DNA of 64,000 nucleotides from Ovis canadensis (taxonomy: Eukaryota; Chordata; Mammalia; Artiodactyla; Bovidae): assembly GCF_042477335.2 (NCBI RefSeq), contig NC_091247.1, forward strand, positions 39,545,501 through 39,609,500. The letters are read 5' to 3'. Shown piece by piece: positions 11,500-21,580 of the stretch. The translations under genes and the position numbers were made by a program. The notes under the pieces were generated by a model. It was not told the DNA's origin and ran no database searches. It saw only the letters and a program-made list of their open reading frames with translations. The stretch's first letter is position 1. Every line of letters starts with the position of its first letter.

Positions 11500-12534
11500 T
11501 CTAATACTCCCTCGTTAGTATTTTTGCCTAAAATGCATGATATAACCTGATCAATTACGAGGGAATATCCGATGAGTCCGTTTGGAGAATATTCTAGAGC
11601 ATAACCAAGCTGTACTCTCTTAAATCTTTGAGGAAAGGCAAAGAAAAACTGAGAAGTTATTATAGATTAAAAGAGGCTAAAGAGACATGACAACTAAATG
11701 CAACACATGACCCTAGATTGGATCCTAGGTCCGCCCCCTCAGTGCCCTCTTCCACCAAAAGAGCAAAAGGACATTCTCTTTTTGTTAAGTTCTCTACTTC
11801 TCAGGGGGTAGAGTCTTCAGCTCTACACTCTCAAATGATGGTCATTTTAAAAAAAAATCTTCTGCATGGTTATTGCTCTTTCTCTGAAGCTGTGGGGAGT
11901 CGTATGGGAGGAGTAACTAGGCCTTTTGCCCAATGTCATCTGCAAGAAGCAAGCAAGTAGCATTCAAAAGAAGACCTTTGCCCAGTGGGTAGACAGAAGG
12001 AAAACAGACTAGAGGGGAAATTATTTATCCGCGTGGCAAACGTGATGTCAGTACATGAGCTATGGCCAAGCATTTTCCTGAAATAACCACGCTCAACACT
12101 CCATTCCCCGAAAAGAAGCACGCTTTTCAGGCAGTAAACCATCTGTTTTAAGTGTTTAGAAAACGGCTCTCCAATCACTGGTAATTTAAACTTCCTTATA
12201 CCCCAGTTCAATGTTTGATAAGGAAAGAGTGCTAACAGGATGGGAACTGAGTGACTATATTAAGAAACCCAGCCAGAACAAAAACCAGCCCCCTGCAGCT
12301 ATGTTGTTTATGCTCCAGATCCATCTGTTTTAATTAACGTAATATTTACATGAGACCAGCTCCTGTCACATGTTCTGTTCTTTAATATTTTTTTGTTTTT
12401 ATGGGGGGTGTTGTTGTTGCCTTTTTTAAAGTTCCTACAAAAGCACAACACAGTGAAATCATACCATTGCAGCCTAGCCCCCAAGGGCCAGGTCCTCTTG
12501 CTTTGCATAGTAAGGGGTCAGGTATTAAGTTGCT
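11500..12534. other. Intergenic, nothing recognised
   Basis: No repeat family or gene is recognised. A short A-rich run near 11851 and small open frames are the only features. Confidence 0.5.
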
Positions 12535-12705
12535 GGATGAAATATAGGATGCCCAGTTAAATTTGAATCTAAAATAAACAATTAAAAATTGATTGAGTAT
12601 GTCTCAAATATTTGCATGGGACATACATATACTAAAAGTATGTTTGTTGTATATCTGAAATCCAAATTTAATTGGATGTCCTGTGTATTATTTGCTAAAT
12701 CTGTC
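12535..12705. mobile_element. Palindromic MITE-like element
   Basis: The left arm (AGGATGCCCAGTTAAATTTG) and right arm (CAAATTTAATTGGATGTCCT) are near-perfect inverted copies around an AT-rich centre that itself contains the inverted pair TATGTCTCAAATATTTG / CATGGGACATACATA. This is the layout of an old mammalian non-autonomous DNA element. The family name is not certain. Confidence 0.65.
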
Positions 12706-12949
12706 AGCCTTCATGGGTTATTGCTCAGAAGATTCCTTGAGCAGAAAGAGCCAGAGGAAATGAAGTGTATCGATTCCCCAACTAGCTACTCAGAGGATAA
12801 CAAATCAAGCCTAGCTGGGTTCATTGTTGATGAAACTTAGAGATTTGAAGTTGAAATCTACTTCACTATGATAACTGCTAACATTAAAAACAGTAGCAAT
12901 CCCAGACAAATCCTCCTCCTTCTTTCCCTGGAAAGCTTACCTTCAGAGT

Positions 12950-13110
12950 TTCTATTTTTCATGTTCACTTTGCCTATTTTGGATTTTGTTATATTCACAA
13001 AAGTGAAATTGCTGGAGATAAATGAAGTACATATATAGACTATATCATTCTAAGAGATACTACCAAGTTATTCTCCAAAATATTATACTATCCTGCCCCA
13101 CCAGCTGGAT
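12950..13110 (-). repeat. L1M fragment (antisense)
   Basis: Text such as AAAGTGAAATTGCTGGAGAT and TACCAAGTTATTCTCCAAAA matches the antisense of the old L1 ORF2 end. It is strongly diverged. Confidence 0.5.
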
Positions 13111-13123
13111 ACAAGAAGTCTGT

Positions 13124-13165
13124 TTCTAATATTAAATACTAATTAAATTCTAATATTAAATACTA
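13124..13165. repeat. 18-bp local tandem duplication
   Basis: TTCTAATATTAAATACTA occurs at 13124-13141 and again, identically, at 13148-13165, with 6 bp between the copies. Confidence 0.9.
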
Positions 13166-13186
13166 TTGTTTTTATTAATGGATGCT

Positions 13187-13640
13187 TCCTTAGTTGAAAT
13201 ATGTCCCCTCAAAATGTATGTTGAAGCTCTAACCCCTAGCTCCTCAGAGTGTGACCTAATTTTAAATAGTGTCTTGAAAAAGGTAGCTGGATTAAAATTA
13301 GGTCATTAGGGTAGTCCCTAACCCAATATAACTGGTGTCCTTATACAAAGGGCAAATTTGGACAAAGATCTAGACATGCACACTGGGAGAACATCTTGTA
13401 AAAATGAAGGCAGAGCTCAGGGTGATGTATCTCCAAGATGAGGAATGCCGAAAATTGTCAGCAAACCACCAGAAGCTAGGGGAGACCAACTTCTCCATCA
13501 CACTCCTCAGATGGAACCAACCTTGCTGTCACCGTAATCCTAGACTTTTAGCTTCAAGAACTGTGAGGCAATATGTTTCTGTTGTTCAAGCCACTCAGTT
13601 TGTGGTACTTTGTTATGGCAGCCCTAAGAAACTAATTCAG
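13187..13640 (+). mobile_element. MLT1A-like solo LTR (ERVL-MaLR)
   Basis: The order of blocks is that of a MaLR LTR: GTCCCCTCAAAATGTATGTTG, CCTAACCCAATATAACTGG, GGTGTCCTTATACAAAG, CTGTTGTTCAAGCCACTCAG and a 3-prime TTTGTTATGGCAGCCCTAAG. No internal retroviral genes accompany it, so it is a solo LTR. It is old and diverged. Confidence 0.8.
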
Positions 13641-13808
13641 ATGCTAAGTACAATGTGCTCAGGTGCTCAGTTGTGTCCAGCTCTTTGCAATCTGCAGCCC
13701 TCCAAGCTCCTCTGTCCATGGAGTTTTCCAGGTTAGAATATTGGAGTGGGTTGCCATTTCCTCCTCCAGGGGATCTTTTCGACCCAGGGACCGAATGCTA
13801 AGTACAAT
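13641..13808 (-). repeat. Bov-tA SINE with 14-bp target duplication
   Basis: The SINE body (13655-13794) is reverse-oriented and lacks part of the tRNA head. It is flanked by exact direct repeats ATGCTAAGTACAAT at 13641-13654 and 13795-13808, the hallmark of LINE-mediated insertion. It inserted at the end of the MLT1-like LTR. Confidence 0.93.
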
Positions 13809-14253
13809 ACACTTAATTTAAAAATCTGTTTCTTTAATGATTGGTGAATTTGAATATTTGTTTTTACATATTTCTTGATTAATTTTCTTTATTCTGCCAA
13901 TAGACGTGTCTTGTCTTTTACCCACTGTTCGTTCACATTCTTCTAGCTGGTCTGTTGAAATCTGTATATTATATGTAATCAATCCTTTGTTTTACGCTAC
14001 CAATGGTCTTCCTGGTTTGTCATTTACTTTTCAACTTTCAAAAATATTTTATTTTTCTTTTCAAAAGTCTTAAACTTTTATTTAGTCAAATCTGTCAGTC
14101 TTCCTTTGTAGCTTCTTGATTTTGCATGTTATGCTTAGAAATAATTTCCCTACCTCAAAATTATTAAAATGTTTGGTTGGCAAAGTAATATATGGTCCAG
14201 CTCAATGAAACAGTTAAATGAAGAAGAAATAAAGAGGAGAAGAAAGCTTTTTT
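13809..14253. other. Intergenic, AT-rich, nothing recognised
   Basis: AT-rich and T-rich sequence with possible remnants of L1 antisense text (TCCTTTGTTTTACGC..). No gene is seen. Confidence 0.4.
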
Positions 14254-14412
14254 CCTGACTAGGACTGCTGCTGCTGCTGCTAAGTCTCTTCAGTCATGTC
14301 CGACTCTGTGCGACCCCATAGACGGCAGCCCACCAGGCTCCCCCATCCCTGGGATTCTCCAGGCAAGAACACTGGAGTGGGTTGCCATTTCCTTCTCCAC
14401 CTGACTAGGACT
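14254..14412 (-). repeat. BOV-A2 monomer with 13-bp target duplication
   Basis: The body (14267-14399) begins with GCTGCTGCTGCTGC and continues as a reversed BOV-A unit ending GCCATTTCCTTCTCC. Exact direct repeats CCTGACTAGGACT lie at 14254-14266 and 14400-14412. Confidence 0.94.
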
Positions 14413-14663
14413 AACATAAGCCAATTTCACGCTGGGACTGGAAAAGGCTTAAAGCTTTGCTTCTTTCCTCTGAGCTCTTTGGAAAAAAAAAAAAAAACCT
14501 TTGATTTTGCAACTGCCTTTGACTCTGCAGTTTCTGTGACCTGAGTGTCTGCTTGCTGCCTCCTGCAACACCCAGGGAACCAGCGGTACCACCCCCTCCT
14601 GTCATGTTGTTAGGCAATTATATTGGATGGTGTTCCCATTATGCATCACTATATAAGCAACCT

Positions 14664-15457
14664 TACTCAGATATGCAGATGACACCACCCTTATGGCAAA
14701 AAGTGAAGAGGAGCTAAAAAGCCTCTTGATGAAAGTAAAAGAGGAGAGTGAAAAAGTTGGCTTAAAGCTCCACATTCAGAAAACGAAGATCATGGCATCT
14801 GGTCCCATCACTTCATGGGAAATAGATGGGGAAACTGTAGAAACAGTGTCAGACTTTATTTTTTGGGGCTCCAAAATCACTGCAGATGGTGACTGCAGCC
14901 ATGAAATTAAAAGACGCTTACTCCTTGGAAGAAAAGTTATGACCAACCTAGACAGCATATTCAAAAGCAGAGACATTACTTTGCCGACTAAGGTCCATCT
15001 AGTCAAGGCTATGGTTTTTCCAGTAGTCATGTATGGATGTGAGAGTTGGACTGTGAAGAAGGCTGAACGCTGAAGAATTGATGCGTTTGAAGTGTGGTGT
15101 TGGAGAAGACTCTTGAGAGTCCCTTGGACTGCAAGGAGATCCAACCAGTCCATTCTGAAGGAGATCAACCCTGGGATTTCTTTGGAAGGAATGATGTTAA
15201 AGCTGAAACTCCAGTATTTTGGCCACCTGATGCGAAGTGTTGACTCATTGGAAAAGACTCTGATGCTGGGAGGGATTGGGGGCAGGAGGAGAAGGGGACG
15301 ACCCAGGATGAGATGGCTGGATGGCATCACGGACTCGATGGACTTGAGTCTGAGTGAACTCCGGGAGTTGGTGATGGACAGGGAGGCCTGGCGTGCTGCA
15401 ATTCATGGGGTCGCAAAGAGTTGGACATGACTGAGCGACTGAACTGAACTGAACCCA
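14664..15457 (+). mobile_element. BovB LINE 3-prime fragment with partial reverse-transcriptase ORF
   Basis: The translated text starts at the reverse-transcriptase active-site motif YADD (LLRYADDTTLMAK) and continues through MYGCESWTVKKAE to the arginine-rich end ([20 protein letters not shown]). It finishes with the ACTGAACTGAACTGA tail. One in-frame TGA at 15071-15073 interrupts it where other copies suggest CGA, as expected from CpG decay. The element is 5-prime truncated and cannot move by itself. Confidence 0.95.
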
Positions 15458-15817
15458 AATAATCATAGTCATTTATTTTGGTCATGAAATCTGAGTGCTG
15501 ATTAGGCTCATGGGGGAAGAACCTTCTTTCCCATCTCAGGCAGTCAGACAGGGGCTGGGGGTTCATCACCTCTAAGGCTTCCTCACTGACATCTGTGGCA
15601 TCTGGCCTGGGACACCTTGTATCTCTCTCTCTGTCTATCCATGCTGTCTCTCCATGTGGCTTCTGCAGGGTAGTCAGACATCTTCTCTGGTGGCAGAATG
15701 TTTCCAGCATGCATGTCTAGCCTTGAAAGAAGAGGAACATCACTTCTGCCGCATTCTATTTGTGGCCAACAAGCTCATAGTCAGTGGGATGGGAGCTGGA
15801 CTCCACCTTCCAAAGGG
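15458..15817. other. Intergenic, nothing recognised
   Basis: Apparently unique sequence between two ruminant repeats, with no gene signal. Confidence 0.5.
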
Positions 15818-16002
15818 AGGGACTTCCCTTGTGGCTTAGCTGATAAAGACATAGCCTGAAATGCGGGAGACCTGGGTTCCATCCCTGGGTTGGGAAGATC
15901 CTCTGGAGGAGGGAAAGGCTACCCACTCCAGTATTCTGGCCTGGAGAATTCAGTCCATGGGGTTGCAAAGAGTCAGACACAACTGAGGGACTTTTACTTT
16001 CA
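15818..16002 (+). repeat. Bov-tA SINE
   Basis: Head GGGACTTCCCTTGTGGCTTAG, box-B-like GGGTTCCATCCC, body CCCACTCCAGTATTCTGGCC, end ACTGAGGGACTTTTACTTTC. It lacks the GGACAGAGGAGCCTGG block, so it is the shorter Bov-tA form. Confidence 0.9.
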
Positions 16003-16927
16003 CAGGGAGATGTGTTGATGAAGCTTTAGCCATCTTTTAAAACCTCCATAGATAATAGCTAAGAAATCTCGAAGGTGATTCTCTTTCTTGTGCGCACTAC
16101 CCACACAGAGGCCACTGGAAACACGTGCATTCTTGGCCCTGCCTGACTCTGAGACACCCCTCCCTGCCCCTCACAGTAACTATCTATTCTGTACTCTTCT
16201 ACCAGAGCAGGTCACCAGCTCATCTCTTGACCTTAGATTTCTTGGGTGGGGCTCAGACTTGAGCTATCCAGGCCCCTCCTTGCAAACATAGAAAATATCT
16301 GTCAAGTTCTCAGAGGGGTACAATTTGAGGCAACTCTGACTATGTATGAGATGGACAAGTATTCTTCTCCCTCCCCTTAATTTTAACAATTAAAGCTAGT
16401 CCAAATAAATGAAGATACATCCAAAACAAATTAATAGTCACTAAAATAGTTTTGAAGGATATCTGTAGGCATGGCAAATCCTTTCTTGATAAAAAAAATA
16501 TTTTTCTTAAGTCAAATCATGATAAGTTTTTAAGCTTGGTGACTTGAGATGGCTAAGCAATGTGTTTAAACTAAAGTTAGAGGCCTCTTTCAGTTTCTTT
16601 TGGTTTATTAGATTTTAAAACTCTATTTGGAATTCTTGGTCTTTGGACAAAGGGGTTGCAAAAATATCAAGTAATTTAACTAAAGTCATCTAATTAGTCA
16701 GTGGAAGACTTAATCCTAAGACCTAGGTATATTACAACCTCAGGTAACCAAGATGTTTTTAGTAAAGTTATAGACTAATGTTTGCCTCAATACATTTTGT
16801 GTTAATGAGCAGCAAACAGACAAGCAAAATATCCCAGATCCTACTAGACTATATTCTGCATTTTCTAAATTTTCATGAACGTGTTTGATCAAAAGCCAGA
16901 TTTTTGACAATCAAATATTGCAAGCAA
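16003..16927. other. Intergenic, nothing recognised
   Basis: AT-rich in the second half. No gene and no confidently named repeat. Confidence 0.5.
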
Positions 16928-17836
16928 TCATCAAGGCTGTATATTGTCACCCTGCTTATTTAACTTATATGTAGAGTACATCATGAGAAACGCTGGGCTT
17001 GAAGAAGTACAAGCTAGAATCAAGATTGCTGGGAGAAATATCCATAACCTCAGATATGCAGATAATACTACCCTTATGGCAGAAAATGAAGAGGAACTAA
17101 AAAGCTTCTTGATGAAAGTGAAAGAAGAGAGTGAAAATGTTGGCTTAAAGGTCCACATTCAGAAAACTAAGATCATGGCATCTTGTCCCATCACTTCATG
17201 GGAAATAGATGGGGAAACAGTGGAAACAGTGTCAGACTTTATTTTGGGGGGCTCCAAAATCACTGCAGATGGTGATTGCAGCCATGAAATTAAAAGACAC
17301 TTACTCCTGGGAAGGAAAGTTATGACCAACCTAGATAGCATATTCAAAAGCAGAGACATTACTTTGCTGACTAAGGTCCCTCTAGTCAAGGCTATGGTTT
17401 TTCCTGTGGTCATGTATGGATGTGAGAGTTGGACTGTGAAGAAGGCTGAACGCTGAAGAAGTGATGCTTTTGTACTGTGATATTAGAGAAGACTCTTGAG
17501 AGTCCCTTGAACTGCAAGGAGATCCAACCAGTCCTTTCTAAAGGAGATCAGCCCTGGGTGTTCTTTGGAAGGAATGATGCTAAAGCTGAAACTCCAGTAC
17601 TTTGGCCACCTCATGTAAAGAGTTGACTCATTGGAAGGGACTCTGATGCTGGGAGGGATTGAGGGCAGGAGGAAAAGGGGACAACAGAGTATGAGATGAC
17701 TGGACGCCATCACCAACTCATTGGAAGCGAGTCTGAGTGAACTCCGGGAGTTGGTGATGGACAGGGAGGCCTGGCGTGCTGCGATTCATGGGGTCAAAGA
17801 GTTGGACACGACTGAACGACTGAACTGAACTGAATG
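16928..17836 (+). mobile_element. BovB LINE 3-prime fragment, longest copy in the window
   Basis: About 0.9 kb. The translation includes SPCLFNLYVEYIMRNAGLEE and GRNIHNLRYADNTTLMAEN, that is reverse-transcriptase motifs upstream of and including the active site. The active site reads YADN where 14664-15457 has YADD, so a catalytic Asp is lost. The frame stays open to a TGA at 17454-17456, then breaks repeatedly. It ends in ACTGAACTGAACTGAAT. Same orientation as the copy at 14664. Confidence 0.95.
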
Positions 17837-19227
17837 TTATTTAGTAAATAGGGATTTACATAATATGGTTGAATGCCATTGCCTTGAGGAGTTGCTAAGT
17901 GAGAAGCAAAGTGCTTTTGAGAGAACCCAGGACATGTGTTGAAAAGCTACATGTGGAATTCAGTAAAGATTGAAGGCAGTGTGGATTCACAAGGCACGTA
18001 CAGTAACCAAGTCCCATGGTCCATCACCTTTGGGTTTGTTGTTTTTTGCCATGACAACTGCTTATCTTTGGTAGACATTTTTGGATCCAGAGCTGACATT
18101 GAGGAAGTGGCTTTTTTTAACTGGTTTGACAAGCAAAGACTAAATGTGAATTCAGCAACACAGCAAGAGATTTCCATGAGGAGGATATTAAGGGGTTTAT
18201 TGTAACTGCTTTTTTCATCATCGCACAAGTGATGTCAAAAAGACACTGAGCAGAGAATACTTATTACTCTGAGCTCTAATATTTACAAAAAAGATGGAGT
18301 TAGTCAACTACCTACAGCTAATTTGAGCCCTTTAGTTCTATTACTAGTGCTATTACTAGCACAGTAACTTAAAATCAAGGGTAGAAAGACTGAACTCCTT
18401 GTCTCTAACCCTTGTGTCCAGGCAAATTAGACCAACTTGGCATCCAGTAGGACTCCAGATTTCAGACTTTGCTATGTTTGAGCCTGTATAGCTGTCTCAT
18501 ATTCTGGTACAGCCCTGCTCCCTGCCTTCTTCTTAGACCACCAAAGGATCCCACCATTCTCTTTGAGCTATCTAGAACTGGGATGGCAGCCCCAGAGGCC
18601 AGGTAAGTGACATAAACAAGTGAGGAGGCCTGGAGACTGTGGATCACTGGAAGACCCAGGCTCCAACTGTGGGCAGCAGCAGCTGTGAGGAACCAGACAA
18701 TTGTTGCTGAAGTAGCTTAAGGCCTGTGAGGGTCAGATTTTCCAATTTTAAGATAAACTAGAAATTTGAAACTGTAATTAAAATTTTTTTTCCCAACTGA
18801 TTCCAGAAAATGTCTACTTCTGGGAAATACAATTAATACATATCTCTGAGCCTAATTTGGCTCATAAGCTACTTCTTTTCCCTGTCTGTCCTTGAGCTTG
18901 GTTAGGACACTGAGAGAATCACATTCCCCTTGACTGGGATGGTGGCTTTTCTGCTGAATCCAGCAATCATATTCATATTCCTCTTGAGGCTCAATCTCTG
19001 ACTCCCAGCTGTTTTTCTTGATCAAAATGAACCAGGAGTTGGGTCAGGTGCTTCCTCGCCACCCCCACACCAGTTTTGGGGAGTTTACTTCTTGTCCTTT
19101 TTGATGTGGAGCCAACAGCATCCTTAATGTCCCCCACTAGACTGTTAAGGCCTATCCTTGATCCTGGCATTGTTTCTACAGCTCAACAATAAAATGAGGC
19201 TTTCTCCAGCAAAGACATGCTCTGTGT
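17837..19227. other. Intergenic, nothing recognised
   Basis: Unique-looking sequence. An open frame of 89 codons at 17936-18205 matches nothing I know and is of a length expected by chance. Confidence 0.5.
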
Positions 19228-19325
19228 CAATGGTTCTTAAACTAATTTGTGCCTTAGAATCATCTGAGAAACAATTTTTAAAATAGAGTCCCTGGTCTTA
19301 GCCAAGAGACTTCCATTTGGTTGAA
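19228..19325. repeat. MER5-type hAT fragment
   Basis: CAATGGTTCTTAAACTAATTTG followed by TAGAATCATCTGAG matches the end of MER5-type elements (consensus-like CAGTGGTTCTCAAAC..). Only one end is recognisable. Confidence 0.5.
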
Positions 19326-19341
19326 TGGATATAATGCCAGG

Positions 19342-20400
19342 CAGTAGTCCTCAAATGTTTTATTCCTCAGACCCCTTTACAGCCTTAAAAATTACTGCTG
19401 CTGCTGCTGCTAAGTCGCTTCAGTCATGTCCGACTCTGTGCAACCCCATAGACGGCAGCCCACCAGACTCCGCTGTCCCTGGGATTCTCCAGGCAAGAAC
19501 ACTGGAGTGGGTTGCCATTTCCTTCTCCGATGCATGAAAGTGAAAAGTGAAAGTGAAGTCACTGAGTTGTATCCAACTCTCAGCGACCCCATGGACTGCA
19601 GCCTACCAGGCTCCTCCGTCCATGGGAGTTTCCAGACAAGAGTACTGGAGTGGGGTGCCAAAAGACCCCCAAATGAGCTCACACATCTGTGGGTTATAGC
19701 TATTGATATTACTGTATTAGAAATTTAAAATCACAAGTTAAAGAATATATTTACCAATTTATTTTAAAATTAAACTCATTGTACATTAATATAAACAATG
19801 TATTTTTAAGAATAATAAATCTATTTTCCAAAACAAAATTAGCATCACAAGAAGATTGGTACTGCTTTAAAATTTTGCAAAAATCTTCAATGTCTGGCTT
19901 AATAGAAGACAACTAGATTCTTATAATATTCAATTTTTTGCAATGTTATTTTGGTTGAAGTTGATGAAGGAAATGTGGCCTCCTACAGATTTGTAGTTGC
20001 AAAAGAGAGACATATTTTAATGGCATGTTCAGATAATTATGGGTATTCTTTGACACTACACTAAAACTCAACCAGTGATAGTTTCTTAAATGTTAGATGC
20101 AAGGTAAAATCTTAAATCATATCAATGAACCCTTTGTATGTAATTACATTAAAATCCATTGGTCTTCTTGCAGTTTTAATGGATCTTTTAGACAAGAGTG
20201 AGTCTATAATATTGTGCACTTGTTATGTGGAAAATATTTGCTCACAGATACCCTAAATGTAGACACAATTCATGTTCAATATCAGCACATATTGTGTAGC
20301 CTCTGGAAAGCTCCACTGAATGAGAGTGATAAATTCAAATCATTTCTTAGTATTATTATGAAAATAGCTTTGACTCTGTGGACTCTCTGGTGTGCAAAAA
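19342..20400 (+). mobile_element. Old hAT-type DNA transposon, about 0.8 kb plus a SINE
   Basis: It begins CAGTAGTCCTCAAATGTTTT and carries text I associate with one Charlie-like family: CAGACCCCTTTACAGCC, GTGGGTTATAGCTATTGATA, AATGTCTGGCTTAATAGAAG, TTTCAGATAATT-like and ATTAAAATCCATTGGTCTTC blocks in order. The 3-prime end fades near TGGACTCTCTGGTG. It is interrupted by BOV-A2 at 19396-19661. No transposase frame survives. Confidence 0.6.
19396..19661 (-). repeat. BOV-A2 SINE, dimeric, nested
   Basis: Starts with a CTG repeat and CTAAGTCGCTTCAGTCATG, has two reversed BOV-A units linked by GAAAGTGAAAAGTGAAAGTG, and ends in GTACTGGAGTGGGGTGCC. Sequence of the old DNA transposon resumes on both sides. 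Confidence 0.92.
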
Positions 20401-20477
20401 TGAGCCCTTTCCTAAAAATATGTCTATCTGGATTCTACCTCAGGCTTTGCTACTAACTGGGCTTCCCAACTAACTGG

Positions 20478-20692
20478 GCGTCCCAGGGGGCTCAGTGGTA
20501 AAGAATCCACCTGTCAATGCAGGATACGTGGGTTCGATCCCTGAGTTGGGAAAATCCCCTGGAGAAGGAAATGGAAACGCACTCCAGCATTGCCTGGGAA
20601 TACTTGCCTGGGAAATTCCATGGACAGAGGACCCTGGAGGGCCACAGTTCACAGGGTCACAAAGAGTTGAACACAACTTAGCGAGTAAGAAT
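20478..20692 (+). repeat. Bov-tA SINE
   Basis: Head GGCGTCCCAGGGGGCTCAGTGG, box B GGGTTCGATCCC, end AAGAGTTGAACACAACTTAG. It carries a small internal duplication (CATTGCCTGGGAATACTTGCC). Just before it, ACTAACTGGGC occurs twice (20453 and 20469). Confidence 0.92.
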
Positions 20693-21389
20693 AACATTTT
20701 ATGGTTCAGTTTCTCAATTGTAAAATGGAAGTCTGGAACTCAGTCAGTGTTTATCAATGGGACATCACTGGCATTCACGGCAGAAAAATCTGACATTGTG
20801 AAGGACTGTCCCTTATGCTGTAGAGCATTTAACATCCCAGGCTCCCTAACTAAAGACAAGTGGCACTAAACTCCACCCTCGGTTATCATAACATGCCCAG
20901 ACCCTCAAAAGAGCCACTTGGAGGGTGACATGGCCTGTAGTTGAGACCTCCTGGACTAAATGAACTTTAAATTTCCCTTCAGTTCTGAAGCTAATTTTAT
21001 TAAACAGTGGGAAAATGAACTAAAATAACATACTTCAAATTTCTCTTTTGATATGTGTGTGTGTATACATTTAGATAGGTGTTGTAGACATTCTTAAATA
21101 TATCTGATTTGAACAAATGTTTGTGACCACTCTGGTCTAGTAATATGGAAGGAAGGTAACAAAATTAGAAGCGGGCATCACCTGGAAGTGAAAAATAGAA
21201 ACAGGAAAAAAAATTCACATTCTCCTTGCCACATTTCACAAACTAAGGATTCCTGACATCTTTAATAGGGGGCAGTGCTTTGACCAGAGGTGTGGAAAGG
21301 AAGCTAAGTTTTCCCTAGACTAATAGATGGTCAGGCAAACAATTCTCAGAAGGGCGGCCTCCATTCTGTTCCTTGAAGACCAATGTTGG
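20693..21389. other. Intergenic, nothing recognised
   Basis: Contains TGACATTGTGAAGGACTGTC-type text at about 20790-20860 that may be an ancient repeat, but nothing I can name. No gene is seen. Confidence 0.4.
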
Positions 21390-21580
21390 CATAGTGGCTA
21401 AAAACCGAACTGCTGGAGGCAGCCTGCCTGTTACTGAACCCCTCTGTGTCTGTTTTCCCTCATTTGCCAAGTGAGAGAGATAAAACACCTTACCTTACAG
21501 ACATACTGAGAGGATCAAATGTGCTAATACACATAAAGTATTTGGAGCAGTGTGTGCCAATGGGTAAGGAAGCAATTAAT
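21390..21580 (+). repeat. MIR SINE
   Basis: In order: TGGCATAGTGGCTAAAAACC, GTTACTGAACCCCTCTGTGTC, ACCTTACAGACATACTGAGAG and GTGCTAATACACATAAAGTA. This is the core layout of a mammalian-wide interspersed repeat. Confidence 0.75.

Noticed and set aside
14776..15330. A 184-codon open frame on the minus strand, and the similar 181-codon frame at 59456-60001
   Set aside because: Both are the antisense of BovB coding text. The same antisense frame appears in every copy and is a by-product of the element's codon pattern.
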